Source: Lewinellaceae bacterium (lineage in GTDB: Bacteria > Bacteroidota > Bacteroidia > Chitinophagales > Saprospiraceae). Taken from it: DNA of 64,000 nucleotides. Each line of letters starts with the position of its first letter. Positions within the stretch are counted from its first letter, which is position 1. The notes below the pieces were generated by a model. It was not told the origin of the DNA. It saw only the letters and a list, made by a program, of their open reading frames with translations, and searched no databases. The position numbers and the translations under genes are program-made. Where the stretch lies: NCBI GenBank assembly GCA_020636435.1, contig JACJXX010000001.1:1178001-1242000 (forward strand), given 5' to 3'. Shown in pieces: positions 58,961 through 64,000 of the stretch.

Positions 58961-61279
58961 ATGACCATGTTGACTATTAACAGATTATCCCTTTGGGCCG
59001 CAATGGTTCTCCTGGCCATTGCGCCTGCTTTCAGCCAGGCAGCGCTCAGTGGCTGCGACGACGGCGATCCCTGCACCATTGACGTCGAAGACATTTGCGG
59101 CAATTGCTTCCACATCAGGGTAGACTGCAATGATATGGGCTGCGACGACGGCGACCCCTGCACCGTGGACGTCGTGGACAGGGCCGGCAACTGCCTGCAC
59201 TTTCCCAAAAATTGCGACGACGGCAATCCCGCAACTCACGACTATTGCGACAGCTGGGGCAACTGCCAACACGACCCGATCGATTGTGACGACAACGACC
59301 CCGACACCTACGATTACGTGGGGCCGGATGGCCAGTGCCGTCACGTTATAGCGATCTGTTGCGATGACAACAACCCCTGTACGGATGATTATTACAACCC
59401 GCAGACGGGGGAGTGCGCTCACCAGCTTAGAGACTGCGACGATGGCGATCCCTGCACCATCGACTCCTGCAACCCGCAGACCGGGCAGTGCGTCCATCAA
59501 CCCAAGGATTGCGACGACGGCGACCCCTGCACCATCGATTATTGCGACCCCTATACCGGCCAGTGCAAGCACAAGCCCGACCCCAACTGCAACCCCTGCC
59601 AGGGCGTCAATTGCAGCGACGGCAACCCCTGCACCATCGACTACTGCGACCCCAATACCGGCGCCTGCATCCACAAACCCAGGAACTGCGACGACGGCGA
59701 CCCCTGCACCATCGACTCCTGCAACCCCTACACCGGCGCCTGCATCCACAAGCCCGACCCCAACTGCAACCCCTGCCAGGGCGTCAATTGCAGCGACGGC
59801 AACCCCTGCACCATCGACTACTGCGACCCCTACACCGGCGCCTGCATCCATAAGCCCAGAGACTGCGACGACGGCGACCCCTGCACCATCGACTCCTGCA
59901 ACCCCTATACCGGCGCCTGCATCCACAAGCCCGACCCCAATTGCAACCCCTGCCAGGGCGTCAATTGCAGCGACGGCAACCCCTGCACCATCGACTACTG
60001 CGACCCCTATACCGGCGCCTGCATCCATAAGCCCAGAGACTGCGACGACGGCGACCCCTGCACCATCGACTCCTGCAACCCCTACACCGGCGCCTGCGTG
60101 CACACGGCCGACCCCAATTGCAGCCCCTGCCAGGGCCTCAACTGCGACGACGGCAACCCCTGCACCATCGATTATTGCAACCCGTATACCGGCGCCTGCG
60201 TCCACAAACCTAAAAACTGCGACGACGGCGACCCCTGCACCATCGACTCCTGCAACCCTTACACCGGCGCCTGCATCCACAAGCCCGACCCCAATTGCAA
60301 TCCCAACCCCTGCTACGGGGTGAATTGCGACGACGGCGACCCCTGCACCATCGACTCCTGCAATCCCTACACCGGCAATTGCATCCACAAGCCCAACCCC
60401 AACTGCCAGTTGGCCTGCAGCTTTACCCAGGGTTTCTGGGGCAACTCCGGCGGTTCCTTCAATGGGCAAACCACCACCCAGATCGTGCAAAACATTCTGT
60501 CGAACGGGCCGGTGGTAATAGGCGTAGTCGGTTACCGTTCTCTTTCCATCAGCCAGGCGCAGTGCATTTTCAAGCTGCTGCCGGGCGGAGGCAACGCCAA
60601 CGCGCTGCCCGCCAACATGGGGGATATTGCAGTTCAGGCCTCGGCCTGCGCCATTGCTCCCGTGCCGAGCTACAGCGACGGCAGGATTCAGAACATCCTG
60701 GCGGCTCAGACGCTGGCGCTGGCCCTCAACGTGCGCTATGACCCGAACCTGGCAAACCTCCAGTTGAGCAACGCCTGCGTCAGCTTCCCCTGGTCCGTCC
60801 TGAGCAGCCTGCCGGCCAACCCGACCGTGCTCGACCTGCTGAACCATGCCAACCGGGTGCTGGCAGGAATCGCCAATACGACGCCGAGCACCATCAACAG
60901 CGCCGTGGCCACCGTCAACGAGTATTTTGACGAGTGTGCTTCGACCTGCGTGGCAGCCAACAGCCCGGGTGAGGAAGGCCCCTCTGTCGCCAACGGCCTG
61001 GAGGCCGCCTCGGCTTTCGCCGAAAAAGGATTCCGCCTGTATCCCAACCCGGCGAGCGGGGAGATCATGGTCGACCTCAAACAATACCAGGGCCTGCCGG
61101 CCACCCTGCACGTCTACAGCGTATTGGGCGGCCTGGCCCACCGGCAGGAATTTGCCGAACTGCCGGCGGATCCGGTCCGAATGGAGCTTGCAGGCCTCAG
61201 CAGCGGCCTATATTTCCTGAAAGTCCGCATCGCCGGCGAACAGGAAATGGGCAAAGAGTTTGTGATCAGCAAGCAGTAA
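58961..61279 (+). CDS. Secreted Cys-rich repeat protein with T9SS sorting domain
   Basis: The 772-residue protein has a signal peptide (MTMLTINRLSLWAAMVLLAI onward, to FSQAAL). Residues about 31-480 contain about 15 copies of CDDGDPCTIDxC-type modules, in which paired Cys suggest many disulfides and Asp/Asn runs suggest calcium binding. A non-repetitive domain follows (480-680, ACSFTQGFWGNSGGSFNGQT), then a C-terminal sorting domain with FRLYPNPASGEIMVDLKQYQ and GLSSGLYFLKVRI. It is likely an extracellular adhesive or structural protein exported by T9SS. Confidence 0.85.
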   Translation: MTMLTINRLSLWAAMVLLAIAPAFSQAALSGCDDGDPCTIDVEDICGNCFHIRVDCNDMGCDDGDPCTVDVVDRAGNCLHFPKNCDDGNPATHDYCDSWGNCQHDPIDCDDNDPDTYDYVGPDGQCRHVIAICCDDNNPCTDDYYNPQTGECAHQLRDCDDGDPCTIDSCNPQTGQCVHQPKDCDDGDPCTIDYCDPYTGQCKHKPDPNCNPCQGVNCSDGNPCTIDYCDPNTGACIHKPRNCDDGDPCTIDSCNPYTGACIHKPDPNCNPCQGVNCSDGNPCTIDYCDPYTGACIHKPRDCDDGDPCTIDSCNPYTGACIHKPDPNCNPCQGVNCSDGNPCTIDYCDPYTGACIHKPRDCDDGDPCTIDSCNPYTGACVHTADPNCSPCQGLNCDDGNPCTIDYCNPYTGACVHKPKNCDDGDPCTIDSCNPYTGACIHKPDPNCNPNPCYGVNCDDGDPCTIDSCNPYTGNCIHKPNPNCQLACSFTQGFWGNSGGSFNGQTTTQIVQNILSNGPVVIGVVGYRSLSISQAQCIFKLLPGGGNANALPANMGDIAVQASACAIAPVPSYSDGRIQNILAAQTLALALNVRYDPNLANLQLSNACVSFPWSVLSSLPANPTVLDLLNHANRVLAGIANTTPSTINSAVATVNEYFDECASTCVAANSPGEEGPSVANGLEAASAFAEKGFRLYPNPASGEIMVDLKQYQGLPATLHVYSVLGGLAHRQEFAELPADPVRMELAGLSSGLYFLKVRIAGEQEMGKEFVISKQ
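59593..60300 (+). repeat. 177-bp in-frame tandem repeat within the Cys-rich gene
   Basis: The phrase CCCTGCCAGGG recurs at 59593, 59770, 59947 and 60124, exactly 177 bp (59 codons) apart. Each unit encodes two Cys modules, one NCSDGNPCTIDYC and one DCDDGDPCTIDSC type, joined by NPYTGACIHKPDPNC. High identity between neighbours suggests recent copy-number change or gene conversion. Confidence 0.9.
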
Positions 61280-61369
61280 TGCAAGATTTGTGCTAATCTT
61301 TGCAAGATTTGTGCAGGCACAAAAGGTTTCCCTCCCTTAACTTGCAGGCACTTATAATGGGGAATCTTT

Positions 61370-61410
61370 ATGGCGCTTCACCGGCTTTTCAGGGTGGAGC
61401 GCCATTTTTT
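61370..61410 (+). terminator. Rho-independent terminator after the Cys-rich gene
   Basis: ATGGCGCTTCACC and GGTGGAGCGCCAT form a stem (with one T-A/G mismatch) around GGCTTTTCAG, followed by TTTTTT. It lies about 90 bp after the stop codon and before the next gene. Confidence 0.7.
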
Positions 61411-61474
61411 GTTCCATTTCACGCGTCCCTTTTCCTGAATTGGTTAATTTGGAGGCTAAACGAAAGCCATCCTT

Positions 61475-62578
61475 ATGAAAAGGTTTGAAGCCCTTGACGC
61501 ATTTCGCGGAATGACCATCTTCCTGATGATCGTCGTCAATACCCCCGGGGATTGGAAGGTTACTTTTTCGCCCCTGCTCCACGCCCAATGGCATGGGTTC
61601 ACCCCTACCGACCTGGTCTTTCCATCTTTCCTCTTTGCCGTGGGCAACGCCCTGGTTTTTGCCAACCGCAAGTGGGAAGGCCAACCCTTCAGCGCTTATT
61701 TCGGGAAGGTTCTCCGCCGCACGCTGATCCTGTTCCTGCTGGGGTACCTCATGTATTGGATTCCCTTCTTTCAATGGACGGGCTCCGGCAGCCTGGCGCC
61801 CATTCCCATTTCGGAGACGCGTGTTTTTGGCGTGTTGCAGCGCATCGCTTTGTGTTACTTCATCGCCTCTCTGATGATTCATTTCCTCTCCAAACGGGCG
61901 CTATGGGCTTCGTCGGCCTTTATACTCCTCATCTACTGGATCATCCTGTATGCTTTCGGCGACTACAGCCTGGAGGGCAACGCCGTCCTGAAACTGGACC
62001 GCTTCCTCCTGGGGGAAAGCCACCTTTACATGGGCGACGGCATCCCCTTCGACCCCGAAGGCCTGTTGAGCACCCTGCCCGCCGTGGTGAATGTCGTCGC
62101 CGGATACCTCTTTGGGGCATACCTCGTAAAAGGAGAGATCAACTATGAAAAACTGGCCAAAACGATGCTGGTTGGCCTCGCCCTCCTCTTTGCCGCCTAC
62201 TTGTGGAACTTCGGTTTCCCGGCCAACAAAAAGCTGTGGACGAGTTCCTACGTGCTGCTCACCGTAGGCCTGGACCTGCTGATCATGGCGGCCATCCTGT
62301 ACAGCGCCAACCTGGCGGCGCGCAGGGTGAACTATCGCTTCTTCCTTATCTTGGGCATGAACGCCCTGTTTATCTACCTCTTATCCGAATACCTGGCCAT
62401 CTTTATGCACTTTATCCGGGTAGAGGAAGGCGTATCGCTGTTTCAGTTTACGTATCGTTCTGTATTCGAATGGATGGGCCCTTATATCGGCTCTCTGGCC
62501 TTTGCCCTGGCCTTTGCAATGGTGTGCTGGACGGCGGGGTGGTGGTTGTGGAAGAGGGAAATTTATATTAAGGTGTGA
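61475..62578 (+). CDS. HGSNAT-like (DUF5009) membrane acyltransferase family protein
   Basis: The 367-residue protein has about ten hydrophobic segments and the family's N-terminal motif RFEALDAFRGMTIFLMIVVN, then WHGFTPTDLVFPSFLFAVG, RVFGVLQRIALCYFIASLMI and FDPEGLLSTLPAVVNVVAGY. These are typical of heparan-alpha-glucosaminide N-acetyltransferase-like proteins in Bacteroidota. It may acetylate a sugar across the membrane using acetyl-CoA. It is followed 143 bp later by the tryptophan dioxygenase gene. Confidence 0.85.
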   Translation: MKRFEALDAFRGMTIFLMIVVNTPGDWKVTFSPLLHAQWHGFTPTDLVFPSFLFAVGNALVFANRKWEGQPFSAYFGKVLRRTLILFLLGYLMYWIPFFQWTGSGSLAPIPISETRVFGVLQRIALCYFIASLMIHFLSKRALWASSAFILLIYWIILYAFGDYSLEGNAVLKLDRFLLGESHLYMGDGIPFDPEGLLSTLPAVVNVVAGYLFGAYLVKGEINYEKLAKTMLVGLALLFAAYLWNFGFPANKKLWTSSYVLLTVGLDLLIMAAILYSANLAARRVNYRFFLILGMNALFIYLLSEYLAIFMHFIRVEEGVSLFQFTYRSVFEWMGPYIGSLAFALAFAMVCWTAGWWLWKREIYIKV

Positions 62579-62721
62579 ATTATCCGAACTTCACTATTGT
62601 GAAATAGGCAAACTCCTGATCCGAATAGAAGAAGGTTCAATAATTACTATCGCCCCTTACTTTGAACAACATCGATCAGAATACAAAAATTGCCCGAAAC
62701 ATTCATTCAAATTCCCTAACC

Positions 62722-63831
62722 ATGTCCGACGCCACTAAAAAATACACCACCATTCACTACCAGGGCTACCTGGAGCTGGAAAAAATCCTCGATGCGCAAC
62801 ACCCCCGCTCGGCGGAGCTGGAGGAAAAACCGGCACACGACGAGATGCTGTTCATCATTGTGCATCAGGTTTACGAGCTTTGGTTCAAGCAGATCATCCA
62901 CGAGCTGGAGTCCGTCGTGGAGATGTTCGAAAAGCAATGGGTGGACGAGCGCAACATCGGCAGCGCTGTCTCCCGCCTGGAGCGGGTGGTGGAGATTCAG
63001 AAACTGCTCATCCAGCAAATCCGGGTCATGGAGACCATGACCCCGCTGGACTTCCTCGACTTTCGAAACTACCTCTTCCCTGCCTCCGGTTTTCAGAGCT
63101 TTCAATTCCGGAAGGTGGAGGTGCTTCTTGGGTTGAAGCCCGGCCAGCGGCTGACTTACAACGAGGCTCCTTACACCGCGGTATTTACCGACAGCCAGCG
63201 CCGGGAGCTGGAGGAACTGGAAAACGGCGCTACGCTGTTCGAAGTGGTGGAAGCCTGGCTGGAACGGACCCCCTTCCTGGAGTTTCGGGGTTTCAACTTT
63301 CTGGCATACTACCGCTCCGCCGTGCAGAACATGTTGGAACGAGAGCGGGCCGCCATCGAATCGAGCGAATACCTCAGCCCGGAAAAAAAGAAAATGCGCC
63401 TGCAGATGCTCGGCAGCACCGACACCTACTTCCAGTCGGTGCTCGACCCGGCGGCTCACCGGCAGATGCGCGGCGAAGGCAAGCTTCGCCTGTCCTATAA
63501 GGCTTCCATCGCCGCCCTGCTGATCAACCTCTACCGGGACGAACCCATCCTGCAGATGCCCTTCAACCTGCTCATGCGCCTGATGGATATCGACGAAATG
63601 CTGACCACCTGGCGCTACCGCCACGCCCAGATGGTGATGCGCATGCTGGGCCGCAAAGTGGGTACCGGAGGCTCCAGCGGATACGACTACCTGCACGCGA
63701 CCGCCGTGAAACACCACATCTTCAAGGACCTGCACAATATCTCAACGCTGCTGATCCCGCGCTCGGAGTTGCCGGAATTGCCGAAGGAACTGAAGGAAGG
63801 GCTGGGCTTTCATTTTTCTCAGAAGAGGTAA
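62722..63831 (+). CDS. kynA: Tryptophan 2,3-dioxygenase family protein
   Basis: The 369-residue protein has the TDO signature segments: DEMLFIIVHQVYELWFKQII near the start (substrate-binding region with the His), FRNYLFPASGFQSFQFRKVE and a C-terminal MVMRMLGRKVGTGGSSGYDY loop that contacts the heme/substrate pocket. It catalyses the first step of the kynurenine pathway (tryptophan to N-formylkynurenine). No other kynurenine genes are visible in the window. The start at 62722 is preferred to 62662. After it, 63832-64000 holds no recognised feature. Confidence 0.92.
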   Translation: MSDATKKYTTIHYQGYLELEKILDAQHPRSAELEEKPAHDEMLFIIVHQVYELWFKQIIHELESVVEMFEKQWVDERNIGSAVSRLERVVEIQKLLIQQIRVMETMTPLDFLDFRNYLFPASGFQSFQFRKVEVLLGLKPGQRLTYNEAPYTAVFTDSQRRELEELENGATLFEVVEAWLERTPFLEFRGFNFLAYYRSAVQNMLERERAAIESSEYLSPEKKKMRLQMLGSTDTYFQSVLDPAAHRQMRGEGKLRLSYKASIAALLINLYRDEPILQMPFNLLMRLMDIDEMLTTWRYRHAQMVMRMLGRKVGTGGSSGYDYLHATAVKHHIFKDLHNISTLLIPRSELPELPKELKEGLGFHFSQKR

Positions 63832-64000
63832 TTACATAAATTTTTTCCAAAATTGTAACTTTATTATTATTTTGCAGTAAACCCTACTGCGACTTTAGTT
63901 CAAATTCAAAATTCCCCTTTCATCAGGGTTATACCCTAAGCACAAACACGCAAACTGTCATCGCCACAGAAAAACCCGGCCCCCTCCCGGAAACTGTGAG

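Noticed and set aside
59593..60300. CRISPR-like or satellite repeat
   Set aside because: Period of 177 bp is a whole number of codons and lies inside one open frame coding for Cys modules.
58985..61141. 718-codon antisense frame opposite the Cys-rich gene
   Set aside because: Its repeats mirror the 177-bp coding repeat and give low-complexity Val/Ala/Gly sequence; the plus-strand frame has signal peptide and sorting domain.
1..64000. tRNA or rRNA genes
   Set aside because: No cloverleaf-like or rRNA-like segment was recognised by eye; a covariance search would be needed to exclude small RNAs.

Overview
The window looks like a chromosome segment of a filamentous or aggregating marine-type Bacteroidota, most likely a Saprospiraceae/Lewinellaceae relative. 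This is inferred from two proteins with C-terminal type IX secretion sorting domains, type B ribosomal protein L31, TAnnTTTG-type promoters, a DUF2911 protein, a GlmU-family protein and an FGE-based diversity-generating retroelement. No rRNA, tRNA or CRISPR array was recognised.

Layout. 1-9.2 kb: ordinary metabolic and secreted genes (choice-of-anchor B protein, Uma2, DUF2911, bile-acid symporter divergent from a MarR regulator, M20 amidohydrolase, glutaminase, Gfo/Idh/MocA oxidoreductase). 9.2-17.1 kb: an accessory island made of decayed RHS toxin cassettes and candidate immunity genes, a tyrosine recombinase remnant, a toxin-antitoxin pair whose ParE toxin is split by a MITE-like element, and an IS1182-type element inserted at the end of another MITE-like element. 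17.1-20.8 kb: an intact 3.7-kb TniA/TniB-type transposon with perfect 49-bp inverted ends and a 6-bp target duplication; it carries an active-looking resolvase and a second serine recombinase that has lost its catalytic residues. 20.8-44.2 kb: mostly housekeeping and hypothetical genes (GAF-like protein, DUF234 ATPase, glycosyltransferase, CHAD, transglutaminase, desaturase, L31, Nudix, DinB, S41 peptidase), with several families of small hairpin elements between them. 44.4-45.5 kb: a HigB/HigA-like pair bracketed by direct repeats. 45.5-54.9 kb: the most notable region. 55-64 kb: MtfA-like peptidase, J-domain protein, SET protein, a Cys-rich repeat T9SS protein, an HGSNAT-like membrane protein and tryptophan 2,3-dioxygenase.

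The 45.5-54.9 kb locus, read right to left, is one tightly packed operon: a small membrane protein (EACC1-like), a CHAT caspase-like protease, an inactive-STAND-like adaptor, a MoxR AAA+ ATPase, a vWA protein and a 983-residue target protein with a degenerate ROC-COR-like core and a C-terminal FGE/C-type-lectin fold. It is followed by an HRDC accessory gene, a reverse transcriptase and a template repeat. Template and variable repeats align without gaps over 126 bp. All 17 differences fall on adenines of the template (coding strand) and none on the other 97 positions. The locus therefore couples an adenine-mutagenic retroelement, which diversifies the probable recognition surface, to a MoxR-vWA switch and a CHAT protease effector. 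This fits the class of diversifying MoxR-vWA ternary conflict systems proposed for multicellular bacteria. The class is known; the particular architecture here (EAD-like adaptor shared by CHAT and iSTAND proteins, pseudo-ROC-COR target) merits experimental follow-up.

A second theme is small non-coding hairpin elements. At least five families (about 90-190 bp) recur in the window, several with target-site duplications of 3, 4, 8-9 or 10 bp, which marks them as non-autonomous mobile elements rather than static intergenic repeats.
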